DNA of 64,000 nucleotides from positions 868,001 through 932,000 of the forward strand of contig NZ_CP058552.1 of the NCBI RefSeq assembly GCF_013401555.1, written 5' to 3'. This document shows, piece after piece, positions 22,897 to 31,978 of this stretch. Below the pieces are notes generated by a model, which made no database searches, was not told where the DNA came from, and was given only the letters and a program-made list of their open reading frames with translations. Position numbers and translations under genes: made by a program. Positions within the stretch are counted from its first letter, which is position 1, and each line of letters opens with the position of its first letter. Source of the DNA: Paenibacillus sp. E222 (GTDB lineage: Bacteria > Bacillota > Bacilli > Paenibacillales > Paenibacillaceae).

Positions 22897-24791
22897 TCAT
22901 TTTCACCGCCCAGCCATAAGTTTAATTGTTCTTCCGTCTCGATACGCGGCAGCGTAATGGTCACTCCTACTCCGCCCAATTCACCTGCGCATATATCAAT
23001 GCCATACCCCATGCCACAATACAGTTGAATGCGTTGATGTACATTACGTATCCCAATGCCCGTTGTCTCCTCCAGCTTCCAGCCCTCAGGCAAGCCCTGT
23101 CCGTTATCTCTTATGCAAATGATGATTTTGGATGGTGGATCGATGCCCTCCAATTCGCGCATATCCACCTGTATGCGAAGTTTTCCTTCCTTTGGATGCC
23201 CATGCATGACTGCATTCTCGATAAAAGGCTGTAAAATGATTTTGGGAATGTAACAGCCTCGCACTCTCGGATCAATCTGTTCCTGATAATCAATAGAGAA
23301 CGGAAGACGCTCTGACTGAATGCTGACGTAACAACGAGCATGCTCCAACTCATCCCGTACCCGGATGAATAGTCTGCCGCCGCTCAATCCGATACGCAGC
23401 AGTTTGCTGAGTTGTACAATCATGCGGCTGATGTCCTTGGCCTCATAATCGAGAGCACGCCAGTGGATCATGTCGAGTGTGTTGTACAAAAAATGCGGTT
23501 TGATTTGCGCCTCCAGTAAACCGGTCTGTGCTTCACGCTTCGCTCGGCTCTCTTCTTTGACCCGCTCCATCAACTCCGTCAATTGTGATGCCATATGATT
23601 GAATCCATACGCCAAATGGGCATATTCCTCGGTAAACGAAAGCTGAACCCGGGTATTGAAATCCCCCTTCTCCAATTGCCTCATCCGCTTGATCAGCTGA
23701 CGTAAAGGACGAACAATCCGCCAAACGAACAGATACGCAAGTACCGCCGAAAATAGTAACCCCAGCACAGCTATTCCAAGGACCTGCCATCCGGCCTGCC
23801 TCACAGGAGATAATAGTGTGTGAACAGGGATGGTCTGTACCAATCGCCACTGAAGCATGGCAGGTCTTGAATACAGTACAAGCTGCGCTCCACCAGGCTT
23901 GCCGGAAACCACTTCAAAGCCGTCCTCCCCATGTTCAACATGCTCCTGAATCCATGCACGATCGACGACTGGTTCGCTTTCCCCAGCAGCAGCGAAATTA
24001 GCAGATACACTAATAGAAGGAAAAATTCCCGAGGCTCCATGAATTGAACTCAAATCCTCACCAGAATTCACCTCTAAATTGTCATCGCCCATCTGCATGA
24101 CGACGTTACCTGCGGTATCCACCAACAGTACCTGTCCATCCAGCACCATCGGCATATCCGCAAATCTACGTACAATATCGGCGCGACTCAGGCGGATGAG
24201 CACGTAGGCTACCGTACCACCCCGGCTGTCAAAGATTCGCTGGGCGTATCCGATTAGCGATTGGCCTGATTCGTTTTCCCGCAGAGGTACCCAAGCCGCA
24301 TCCGCATGCTCCAGTGCAGCAAACCATGAATCACCGGCAATCGTATCCACTGGATAAATGCGGTCGGCCATCGTGACAGCGACACCGTTGAAGGCATCCG
24401 TATACAGCTCCACGGAGGTAATACCTTCACTGACTACCACCGTATGATCCAGTATTTTGGATACCTCACGCCGTTGGTGGATCTGTGTCAGCCTTCCCGC
24501 TCCTTTCGTTTCAAGCAGACTCGACAGCTCACGGTTGCTCGCCAAAGAATAAGCCGTGCCTGTCACACCTGTAATAAAATCAAACCCGCGGCGTGTACTC
24601 TCATTCAGAAGAGCAAGTCGTGCTTTGCTAATCTCGGTAAACGTGACGGCAGAGAACGACTGGTATGCCAGCCAAACAATAACCGAGACGAGAAGTAGAT
24701 TAAACGCAATAAAGCAAGTCACCATCAACGTGGAGAGCTTGCTTTGTTGCAGCTTATGATTTAGGAATAACGATAATCTTCGTTTCCGCAT
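22893..24791 (-). CDS. YesM-type sensor histidine kinase
   Basis: The 632-residue membrane kinase has a transmembrane helix at about residues 22-43, an extracytoplasmic Cache-like sensor, and a second helix near 295-318. A HAMP linker (RPLRQLIKRMRQLEKGDF) follows. The His_kinase module has the phospho-His in QIKPHFLYNTLDMIHW, and the ATPase domain has PFIENAVMHG and IRDNGQGLP motifs. This is the two-helix layout of the LytS/YesM group. The ATG at 24791 gives a normal basic N-terminus (RKRR) but only a weak ribosome site (ACGAG). It follows the two permease genes closely and overlaps the regulator gene. Confidence 0.9.
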   Translation of the reverse strand: MRKRRLSLFLNHKLQQSKLSTLMVTCFIAFNLLLVSVIVWLAYQSFSAVTFTEISKARLALLNESTRRGFDFITGVTGTAYSLASNRELSSLLETKGAGRLTQIHQRREVSKILDHTVVVSEGITSVELYTDAFNGVAVTMADRIYPVDTIAGDSWFAALEHADAAWVPLRENESGQSLIGYAQRIFDSRGGTVAYVLIRLSRADIVRRFADMPMVLDGQVLLVDTAGNVVMQMGDDNLEVNSGEDLSSIHGASGIFPSISVSANFAAAGESEPVVDRAWIQEHVEHGEDGFEVVSGKPGGAQLVLYSRPAMLQWRLVQTIPVHTLLSPVRQAGWQVLGIAVLGLLFSAVLAYLFVWRIVRPLRQLIKRMRQLEKGDFNTRVQLSFTEEYAHLAYGFNHMASQLTELMERVKEESRAKREAQTGLLEAQIKPHFLYNTLDMIHWRALDYEAKDISRMIVQLSKLLRIGLSGGRLFIRVRDELEHARCYVSIQSERLPFSIDYQEQIDPRVRGCYIPKIILQPFIENAVMHGHPKEGKLRIQVDMRELEGIDPPSKIIICIRDNGQGLPEGWKLEETTGIGIRNVHQRIQLYCGMGYGIDICAGELGGVGVTITLPRIETEEQLNLWLGGENE

Positions 24792-24816
24792 GGAATCAAC
24801 TCGTTTCGTCTTGGAA

Positions 24817-25665
24817 TTACCCTTTGAGCCCAGAGGTCGCGATTCCTTCCACGAAATACTTTTGACACACGATAAATACGATAAAACAAGGCACCAGTGA
24901 CAGCACTGACATTGCAAACATCGGTCCCCAATCCGATTGAGAACTGGAATCGAGGAACAGGCGTAAGCCCAGCGGCACCGTGTATTTGCTGACATCACTC
25001 AGATAGATCAACTGACTGAAGAAGTCATCCCATGTCCACAAAAAGGTAAAGATCATCGTCGTCACCAGCGCCGGAAAGGCCAGCGGAATGATAATTTTGG
25101 TGTAAATTCGTACAGGACCACATCCATCAATCGTCGCCGCTTCATCCAGCTCTTTGGGCAATCCCCGGAAGAACTGGACCATCAGGAAAATGAAGAAGGC
25201 ATCGGTCGCCAGCCATTTCGGCACCACCAGCGGCAGATACGTATTCACCCATTCCAGATGGTTAAACAGAATATATTGAGGGATCAGCGTCACATGGTGC
25301 GGCAGCATGATCGTCATTAGCATTAAGCCAAAGCAAATCGCTTTGAACCGAAAATTCAATCTGGCAAAGGCATATGCCGCCATCGAGCAAGAGATGACAT
25401 TGCCAAGCACAGCGCCCAGCGACAGGACGACGGAGTTGGTCAGAAAACGGGAGAAGGGATTGCCCTGAATGCCCGTCCAGCCATTGATGTAATTTTGCCA
25501 GTTCCATTCTCGCGGCCAAAACCAAGTCTCGGTGAAAATCATATGTCCCGGTTTGAATGAACTGCCCAGCATCCAGAGCACCGGATACAGCATGACAAAG
25601 GCAATAACCGAGATCAGTACATGTTTGGCGACTACCCACGTAGCAGCATTTCGTTGTCCAATCAT
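24817..25665 (-). CDS. Carbohydrate ABC transporter permease, second subunit (CUT1, AraQ/LacG type)
   Basis: The 282-residue inner-membrane protein has six predicted helices and the conserved permease loop ELDEAATIDGCGPVRIYTKI (near residues 178-197), which contacts the ATPase. Together with the permease upstream it forms the channel for an oligosaccharide delivered by the binding lipoprotein. It overlaps the upstream permease gene by 4 bases. No ATPase gene is present in the locus, so a shared MsmX-type ATPase encoded elsewhere is likely. Confidence 0.93.
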   Translation of the reverse strand: MIGQRNAATWVVAKHVLISVIAFVMLYPVLWMLGSSFKPGHMIFTETWFWPREWNWQNYINGWTGIQGNPFSRFLTNSVVLSLGAVLGNVISCSMAAYAFARLNFRFKAICFGLMLMTIMLPHHVTLIPQYILFNHLEWVNTYLPLVVPKWLATDAFFIFLMVQFFRGLPKELDEAATIDGCGPVRIYTKIIIPLAFPALVTTMIFTFLWTWDDFFSQLIYLSDVSKYTVPLGLRLFLDSSSQSDWGPMFAMSVLSLVPCFIVFIVCQKYFVEGIATSGLKG

Positions 25666-26612
25666 GATTTTCCACCATCCTCATAGTGCACCCACAGCTT
25701 GCTGCTGCGGAATACCAGCAATGTAAAGACACCGATCAGGATCACCAGCACCCAGGCCATCGCGGACGCATAACCCATCTGGAAGAACGAGAACCCTTTT
25801 TTGTACAGGTATAAAGAGTACATTAAAGTTGAATTGACTGGCCCCCCGCTGCCGTTACTGATGACAAAAGCCTGAGTAAATGACTGGAAGGAGGTAATCA
25901 GCTGCATCACGAGATTGAAAAAGATCACCGGTGACAGAATCGGCAGTGTGATATAAAAGAATCTCCGGAGCGGTCCTGCTCCATCTACCGAGGAAGCTTC
26001 GTCATACTCAGGTGGAATCTGTTTCAAGCCTGCCAGGAAAATAATCATCGACGATCCGAACTGCCATACGGACAGCAGTACGATTGAATACAGGGCATAT
26101 TTCGGGTTGGCGACCCAATCGGGTGCCTTAATGCCGATCATGGCAAGTACCCCATTAAGCAGTCCGTCACCGCCCAGCATTTTGCGCCACAGCATCGCAA
26201 TTGCGACACTGCCCCCAAGCAGGGTTGGGATGTAATACACCGTACGGTAAATGCCGAGCCCACGAATGCCTTTGTTCAACAGCATCGCCACCAGCAGGGC
26301 AAAAATCAGCTTGATCGGTACGGAGACAGCGACATACGTAAATGTGACTTTGAGCGATTGGATAAACAGTTTATCCGATGTAAACATCGTGGTGTAGTTA
26401 TCCAGACCGACCCAGGAAGGGGCGGCCAGGATACTGTAGTCGGTGAACGAAATGTATAAGGAAACGAGCATCGGCCCAAGTGTCAGAAACAATAAACCAA
26501 CCAGCCATGGGGCCAGAAACAGAAGCGCTGCTCCATTATGGGCATATCTCCGCTTCACCCGCCGGGCTGTTACACGCTCGGTTCGTGCTTGACTGATCTG
26601 TGTTGTACTCAT
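25662..26612 (-). CDS. Carbohydrate ABC transporter permease, first subunit (CUT1, UgpA/LplB type)
   Basis: This 316-residue membrane protein has an Arg-rich cytoplasmic N-terminus, then AALLFLAPWLVGLLFLTLGP as the first helix and five more. The EAA-type loop is PPEYDEASSVDGAGPLRRFF near residues 206-225. I chose the ATG at 26612 with GGGGAGG eight bases upstream, and not the longer frame to 26651. It lies 46 bases after the binding-protein gene and overlaps the second permease, as is normal for such operons. Confidence 0.93.
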   Translation of the reverse strand: MSTTQISQARTERVTARRVKRRYAHNGAALLFLAPWLVGLLFLTLGPMLVSLYISFTDYSILAAPSWVGLDNYTTMFTSDKLFIQSLKVTFTYVAVSVPIKLIFALLVAMLLNKGIRGLGIYRTVYYIPTLLGGSVAIAMLWRKMLGGDGLLNGVLAMIGIKAPDWVANPKYALYSIVLLSVWQFGSSMIIFLAGLKQIPPEYDEASSVDGAGPLRRFFYITLPILSPVIFFNLVMQLITSFQSFTQAFVISNGSGGPVNSTLMYSLYLYKKGFSFFQMGYASAMAWVLVILIGVFTLLVFRSSKLWVHYEDGGKS

Positions 26613-26658
26613 CTTCGCAACCTCCCCGCGGAATATGAAGTCTGGAACCATTCAAGTG

Positions 26659-27993
26659 TTATTGACTTGATGCAAGTGTCGCCTTGGCCCCTTCAATGAA
26701 CTGGGCAATCACATCCGGTGTATTGCCTTGACCGAAGGCGATCTGCTCGCTTGCACTCTTGAAGCTGGTATCCACTTCGGAAAATCCTTGTGGGTATGGC
26801 GGATCAATTTCACTGGAGTTTTTCGATACCACATCGATAAATTGGAAGATGGCTTGCTCCGCTTCTGGTAGCGTAGGCTGCATCTTCTCACGGATGCTGG
26901 CATTGACGGGTACGCCGCGCTCCGAGCCGAGAATGGCGGTAGCTTCGGGATCATTGACCATGAAGTCGATAAACATCGCCACTTCCTTCGGATGTTTTGT
27001 TTTGGCATAACCGGACAGGAACTGACCTGCTTTCAGGTATTCACCGATTTGCTTTTCACCCACACCGTGCGGAAGCACTTGTATCCCAAGCTTATGATCC
27101 TGGTTTTTGTTCACCTGCTGGAACGTCAGCAATTGATTAGACCAGGCAAAGTCCATGGCGGCTGTACCAAGCGAGATCGGGCGTGTCTCCAGTGCATTCG
27201 TAGTGGATGCCGTCACTTCCGCAGAGGTTGCCCCCCCGTTCTCACGAAGCGCCCCCCACATGTCAAACCATTGCTGGAGCTCCTCGCTGGTAGCTGTCAA
27301 CGTCCCGCCATCAAATAGTCCCTTGCCTGTTTGCCGGATAAATACCTCAAACATGTTCGTGGTTCCTGATACATCCGCCGAACCGTAGAAACCGTCACCT
27401 TTCTCTGCTGCAATCTTGGCCGCTATGTCGCTAAAATCCTTCCACGTCCAGCTTTCCTGCGGCTCCTCGATCCCGAGCTCCTGGAATACGGTGGCATCAT
27501 AGATGACACCTGGCGCATTTACACCCAATGTAATGGCGTATAATTTATCGTCAATCGATCCGGCTTTGAGCATGCTCTTGTCATGGTCTTCTGTGCGCAG
27601 CTCTTTGCTCTCTGCATATGGGGTCAGGTCAAGCAATGCACCACGCCGGGCAAAGTCGGTTAGAAAAGCGTAATCCATCTGTATGATATCCGGTGCATTT
27701 GAACCGGCTACCTGTGTAGTCAGCTTGTCAAAGTATCCGTCCCAACCGGAATATTCCGGCTTAATGGTAATGCCAGGGTGCTTCTCTTCAAACAGCTTAA
27801 TCACTTTGGTCGTGAGATCGTGGCGAGTCTGTGATCCCCACCAGGTCATACGAAGTTCAATTTTGCCGGAAGTGTCTCCTTCTTCTCCTTCATTGGTTGA
27901 AGCAGACGGGGCTGATGATCCTCCGGAACAGGCTGTAGCAAACATTAACAGGGATAGGCAGAACAAGGTTACCCACTTTTTGGTATTCAACAT
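26659..27993 (-). CDS. Extracellular sugar-binding lipoprotein (ABC transporter)
   Basis: The 444-residue protein has a lipoprotein signal (basic start, hydrophobic core, FATAC with the lipid-bearing Cys near residue 22). A Ser/Gly/Glu-rich tether and a family 1 solute-binding fold follow (LRMTWWGSQTRHDLTTKVIK, later APDIIQMDY). It would capture an oligosaccharide outside the cell and pass it to the two permeases encoded next. A GGGGAGG lies ten bases before the ATG. A cre site at 28022-28035 and direct repeats at 28076-28105 precede it, suggesting CcpA repression and YesN activation. The ligand is unknown. The upstream GH105-like gene hints at plant cell-wall sugars. Confidence 0.93.
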   Translation of the reverse strand: MLNTKKWVTLFCLSLLMFATACSGGSSAPSASTNEGEEGDTSGKIELRMTWWGSQTRHDLTTKVIKLFEEKHPGITIKPEYSGWDGYFDKLTTQVAGSNAPDIIQMDYAFLTDFARRGALLDLTPYAESKELRTEDHDKSMLKAGSIDDKLYAITLGVNAPGVIYDATVFQELGIEEPQESWTWKDFSDIAAKIAAEKGDGFYGSADVSGTTNMFEVFIRQTGKGLFDGGTLTATSEELQQWFDMWGALRENGGATSAEVTASTTNALETRPISLGTAAMDFAWSNQLLTFQQVNKNQDHKLGIQVLPHGVGEKQIGEYLKAGQFLSGYAKTKHPKEVAMFIDFMVNDPEATAILGSERGVPVNASIREKMQPTLPEAEQAIFQFIDVVSKNSSEIDPPYPQGFSEVDTSFKSASEQIAFGQGNTPDVIAQFIEGAKATLASSQ

Positions 27994-28021
27994 GAATGAA
28001 TTTCCTCCCCTTTTGCTTTTA

Positions 28022-28035
28022 TGGAATCGCTTACA
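28022..28035 (-). promoter_or_regulatory. cre (CcpA) site before the sugar-transport operon
   Basis: On the minus strand TGTAAGCGATTCCA matches TGNAANCGNWNNCW at every defined base. It lies 29 bases before the start codon, downstream of the probable promoter, where bound CcpA would act as a roadblock. Confidence 0.75.
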
Positions 28036-28075
28036 AAAACTATTGTAACGGCCTATGGCTGCTCATGACATAAAC

Positions 28076-28105
28076 AAAAGTAAGCTTTCCTGTCAAAAAA
28101 GTAAG
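28076..28105 (-). promoter_or_regulatory. Direct repeats, candidate YesN binding site
   Basis: AAAAGTAAG occurs at 28076-28084 and again at 28097-28105 on the plus strand. The 21-base spacing is two helical turns. They sit upstream of a TACAAT -10-like element on the minus strand, fitting an AraC-type activator site. Confidence 0.5.
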
Positions 28106-28153
28106 GGGTTGGGACAAGTGTCCATTCAATTGTCATCGATAATCCAGTGATTA

Positions 28154-28188
28154 AATAACCACCAGAATTGATGCACCTGGTGGTTATT
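28154..28188. repeat. Inverted repeat between the transport operon and GH105 gene
   Basis: AATAACCACCAG pairs with CTGGTGGTTATT around an eleven-base loop. No T run follows on either strand, so it may be a weak terminator for the GH105 gene or a protein-binding site. Confidence 0.5.
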
Positions 28189-28327
28189 CATATATACAGC
28201 ATTCTTCGTGCGGCGCACTGTGCCTCGCTCCATCTCAACGGTAGTCATCCTGACGTCTGCATTGAAACGTTAAAGTAGATACCATGTAAGATTTCGATCA
28301 AGGTATCCTGTGGTTTTACTGACACTT

Positions 28328-30580
28328 TCAGGATTGCGTCACAACAGTTGATGACACCTTAGGCTGGGCCAGATGTTTCTTCATCTTCGCTACTTCGGTT
28401 CCTGCCAGCATCATAATGCCAATACCGTGATTGTCATTCGTTACTGTGAGCAGGTCTTTATTGTAATATTCTGCGGTAAAGGCATATCTCGACCCACTGC
28501 ATACACCATGTACATTGCCCTGACGGTCAATCGCTTTACGGGTTAATCCGCTCCAGGCCCGTTCAGCTGCTTCAAAGTAACGTGCAGGTTGATTTAACCA
28601 GCCAAACCGCACTCCCCGTGCAAAACCATATGCAAACATCGCTGTACAGGAGGCTTCCTGGTATGTTTCCGAATCATTCAATACCTGATGCCACAATCCG
28701 CCCTCTCCTTGCAGAGCTGCATATCCTTCACATATTTCATTAAAGAAGCCAATTAAAGCCGGGCGATCCGGGTGCTCTGCTGGCAAAGCTTCCAATACCT
28801 CAGACAGTGAAAAGAGCGTCCAACCATTTCCCCGTCCCCACGGAATCTGTGTCGCCTGTCCATATTTGAAATCGAATACGTGGGACATGATCTTGAATTC
28901 AGGCATGAACAGATACTTCCGATACAATAAAAATTGTCTGGCTGCTTCGTCCAGTGCTGAATTATTCCCCTTCAGTCGGGCATACCGCACAAGAAACGGA
29001 GTGCTCATATAAAGGTCGTCGGCCCACATCGTATTCTCGGCAAACTCACCGATACACTCGCGGTAAAATGCACCGTCCTCCTGTCGCTCCAACCGAGTCA
29101 GCATAAAATCTGCAATTCGTTCGGCAATCGGCAAGAACGTCGGCTCCTGACATTCGGAGTAGGCCTCCAGCATTGCGGAGCCAAAAGAGCCACAGTTATC
29201 CAGCATTTTCATCATAACCAGCTGCTGGTTAATTGCCGGAAAACCGTACTGCTCCCGATCCCATAATGAGTATTCATCCATACGGGTACACAACTGCACG
29301 TGTTCTGACGCATAACGTGTAATGTCAGGTCGCTGCAAATAACGTCCAGTCTGCAACAAACCATACACGGTGACACCTAAAGGATAGTCCCAGCGACCAT
29401 AGTTGGTTACACTGCCTACTGTCCATTTGTTACTGAGCATTGCATTTTCATAATATGGACGTATCCACGCATCCGGTCTGTCCAATCGCCAATATATGCG
29501 TTCCTTCCGTCCTTTATAGACTCGATCTATACGCATTAGATCCTGCAAATCAGGTTCGACGTCCTCCGATGCAAAAGGTCCAAGATATAGCCACGACTCT
29601 CCAGAAGCTCCGTGCACACGTTGGGGAAGCTCCATCTCCAGTTGCTCTCCATTCACCGTTGCGTTTATCACAAAACTCCATGGCTCATCCGTATCACTAC
29701 ATTCACTGCGAACCAACAGGTCGTTCCGTCCAAAAGATGCGGGTATGTTCACCTCGAATGGACCCGCTTCCTTTAATTGCACTGCCGATACGCCGTTCAT
29801 CCATATAGTCAGCGGCCCGGAAGATTGACCAGACAAACGGATTGGACCATCGCTTAAATCCCTGTTCATCAACCGTGTCCACGCATAGACTTGCTGACCA
29901 GGAAGATGTCCGTACATTCTCTCCAAAGACGGTTGCATCTGCTTTTCCTCTGACCACAGCGCATCAGGCAGCCACTCCAGTCTGTGATCCTCTTCTGACC
30001 CGAGCAGATTCCATTCCGGATGACTGTCCTCCGAACTCACAGGTTTGGAATATACCCATCCGGCCTGTCCCTGTCTCTCCTGGAAAGGAGCAAGCACATT
30101 CAGAATTCGTACTTTCCCCTCGTCCGAGCCAAACTGGCATCCAAATCCCGCAGGTGTATACTTCATCTCCAGGAGCAACGTATTCCATCCCGGCTTTATG
30201 TCGATTCCCAGCTTTATAGTCGCGTCCAGGTTGATCTCATCCATGACCGTGGAGCGATATACCAATTGCTCGTTAAAATAGAAGCGAACCGGTCCATAAC
30301 AGCGGACCAGCACATCCAGATTTCGATCTTCATCTCCCCAGACCAGCGCTGCGGCATAGGAAGTCTGCCCTTTATGTGCATCAGGGAAACGTTTACTCAA
30401 ATTCAGATCATACAGACCCTTCTCATTTTGCAAAATACCAGACTTCTGAAATACCCGATATACAAAACCAGCCTGCGCATTGGCGCCTATATACCTCTCA
30501 GCCAGCACCTTCAGCACCTGATCCTGATCTTCTCCGAATCGATAATACATGCTCTGCGGTTCACTGAAATACGTTGTCAT
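28328..30580 (-). CDS. GH88/GH105-like glycoside hydrolase with long N-terminal region
   Basis: The 750-residue protein ends in an (alpha/alpha)6-type domain (about residues 375-735) of the unsaturated glucuronyl/galacturonyl hydrolase group: RWDYPLGVTVYGLLQTGRYL, NTMWADDLYMSTPFLVRY with Asp residues at the likely active site, and WGRGNGWTLFSLSEVLEALP. GH105 enzymes such as YteR are usually about 370 residues. The first half here is extra and beta-rich (for example RFYFNEQLVYRSTV), perhaps a carbohydrate-binding part. There is no signal peptide, so it acts inside the cell on imported fragments. A LacI-type operator-like palindrome and a cre site lie upstream. The exact substrate is unknown. 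Confidence 0.82.
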   Translation of the reverse strand: MTTYFSEPQSMYYRFGEDQDQVLKVLAERYIGANAQAGFVYRVFQKSGILQNEKGLYDLNLSKRFPDAHKGQTSYAAALVWGDEDRNLDVLVRCYGPVRFYFNEQLVYRSTVMDEINLDATIKLGIDIKPGWNTLLLEMKYTPAGFGCQFGSDEGKVRILNVLAPFQERQGQAGWVYSKPVSSEDSHPEWNLLGSEEDHRLEWLPDALWSEEKQMQPSLERMYGHLPGQQVYAWTRLMNRDLSDGPIRLSGQSSGPLTIWMNGVSAVQLKEAGPFEVNIPASFGRNDLLVRSECSDTDEPWSFVINATVNGEQLEMELPQRVHGASGESWLYLGPFASEDVEPDLQDLMRIDRVYKGRKERIYWRLDRPDAWIRPYYENAMLSNKWTVGSVTNYGRWDYPLGVTVYGLLQTGRYLQRPDITRYASEHVQLCTRMDEYSLWDREQYGFPAINQQLVMMKMLDNCGSFGSAMLEAYSECQEPTFLPIAERIADFMLTRLERQEDGAFYRECIGEFAENTMWADDLYMSTPFLVRYARLKGNNSALDEAARQFLLYRKYLFMPEFKIMSHVFDFKYGQATQIPWGRGNGWTLFSLSEVLEALPAEHPDRPALIGFFNEICEGYAALQGEGGLWHQVLNDSETYQEASCTAMFAYGFARGVRFGWLNQPARYFEAAERAWSGLTRKAIDRQGNVHGVCSGSRYAFTAEYYNKDLLTVTNDNHGIGIMMLAGTEVAKMKKHLAQPKVSSTVVTQS

Positions 30581-30615
30581 TGAATGCCCACATTCCTTTC
30601 CCGATGGATTATATA

Positions 30616-30631
30616 GGTATAGCGCTTAACC
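30616..30631 (-). promoter_or_regulatory. LacI-type operator-like palindrome before the GH105 gene
   Basis: GGTATAGCGCTTAACC is an imperfect palindrome with an AGCGCT centre. The minus strand contains TTAAGCGC, shared with the operators at iolD. Confidence 0.5.
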
Positions 30632-30741
30632 TTTGTGAGAAAATCCCTTTTTGGCTAACGTTGAAGAACCTCGTTTATCGTTGGAACAGCCGAATAATAA
30701 ACCAAGTATAACTGACCTGCTTCCCGGTGGCTACAGGTTTT

Positions 30742-30755
30742 TGTTTGCGCTTACA
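30742..30755 (-). promoter_or_regulatory. cre (CcpA) site before the GH105 gene
   Basis: On the minus strand TGTAAGCGCAAACA fits the cre consensus at all defined positions. Its distance from the gene (about 160 bases) suggests it overlaps the upstream part of the promoter. Confidence 0.7.
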
Positions 30756-30785
30756 AATAAATAATTGTATTGTCAGTCTGACGAT

Positions 30786-30820
30786 AAGACAAAACAACGG
30801 ACTACATCGTTGTAGTCCGT
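30786..30820 (-). terminator. Terminator after the EEP-family gene
   Basis: ACGGACTACA (30797-30806) pairs with TGTAGTCCGT (30811-30820). On the minus strand TTGTTTTGTC follows. Confidence 0.75.
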
Positions 30821-30932
30821 CTCATGTAAATTAAAATTATCCGAAGATGTCAAATTTAATGAATAGCTTCTCGGTTTCTTCATATACAGATGTGGCTGGC
30901 ACTATAACAATGTGTACAAGGATGACCAAGTG

Positions 30933-31751
30933 TTAAATTTCCACAGCTACGCCGTAATGGTCAGAGACCACAGGGCCGTTCTTTCCGTTGAGAACTACCG
31001 TCGAAGACTTCGCCTGTACCGGACGATTCGAGAAAATATAATCAATACGCAGATCGCGTTTGTTATCCGCCCAGCCGGCAATGGCTTTGACCACGGTTGC
31101 ACCGTCATCCTTTTGCTCAGCCGTCGTATACAGGTCATTCCAGCCCTTGCTCATCATATAATCGTAGCCTTCCCCACGTACTTCCGCGACATTATTGAAA
31201 TCACCCATAATATACAGCGGCTGGTCCATATATGGAGCAAGCTTGCTCTCGGTTAGTTCCCACTGTCCCTTGAAAGGCTCTTGTTCATCATCCCACCAGT
31301 TATAGTGTCCATTTACAAACCAGGTTGCTTCACCTTGGACGGCCGTCTGTATACCCATAATTTTGCGTGTCCGGTAGTTGTCGTAATCCCGCATATGGGA
31401 TACATATTCACCAAAAGCCTGTGTAATTGGCGTCCGGCTCAGGATGGCCAGCCCTTCATCGTATTTTTGGAAACCGATATGGGCCGGAATCCATGTCCAG
31501 TAATAGGTTTCGGTCAGTTGCGTAAGCAGAACGTAGGCGTAGTTGTCTTTTTTGATCACAGCATCCAATTCCGTGGCAAAGTAATGTTTCAGTTCCTCCG
31601 CGGACAGCGCTGTTTCATGCATGGATTGGTTGACCTCCTGCATGGAGATGACATCAAATTGATGTGTATTGATAAAATCAGCCAGCTGACTGATCTTGTT
31701 CAGTTGGTCTTCTTCTGCCCAAGCGTGTGTATTTAACGTAAGTATTTTCAT
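30933..31751 (-). CDS. Endonuclease/exonuclease/phosphatase (EEP) family hydrolase
   Basis: The 272-residue cytoplasmic protein has the DNase I-like metal-dependent fold. Motifs in order are LTLNTHAW, DVISMQEVNQ (metal Glu near residue 39), VNGHYNWW, YIMGDFNNVAE (Asp/Asn pair near 181-183), LRIDYIF and a C-terminal SDHYGV with the catalytic Asp-His pair. Length and order resemble MapP-type sugar-phosphate phosphatases from lactic bacteria as well as nucleases, so the substrate is open. The location next to sugar-use genes favours a sugar phosphate. AGGAG precedes the start, and a terminator follows. Confidence 0.82.
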   Translation of the reverse strand: MKILTLNTHAWAEEDQLNKISQLADFINTHQFDVISMQEVNQSMHETALSAEELKHYFATELDAVIKKDNYAYVLLTQLTETYYWTWIPAHIGFQKYDEGLAILSRTPITQAFGEYVSHMRDYDNYRTRKIMGIQTAVQGEATWFVNGHYNWWDDEQEPFKGQWELTESKLAPYMDQPLYIMGDFNNVAEVRGEGYDYMMSKGWNDLYTTAEQKDDGATVVKAIAGWADNKRDLRIDYIFSNRPVQAKSSTVVLNGKNGPVVSDHYGVAVEI

Positions 31752-31978
31752 TATGCACTCTCCTGTTGTTTGAAATTAAGCCGAATCCCGGCCTGCATCG
31801 TTCCTGAAAGGAATACATACGCTAAGCATACACAAGACGAGCCTATTATGCATGGTCCAAGTTCTCAGAACCGATGCACGGAGCACACGATAACTGATAT
31901 GATGGATACATAAAATGAACACCATTACGTCAAGACGTGGTGATTACTGAACCTATGATTTCCCCAGGAGATGGAATG

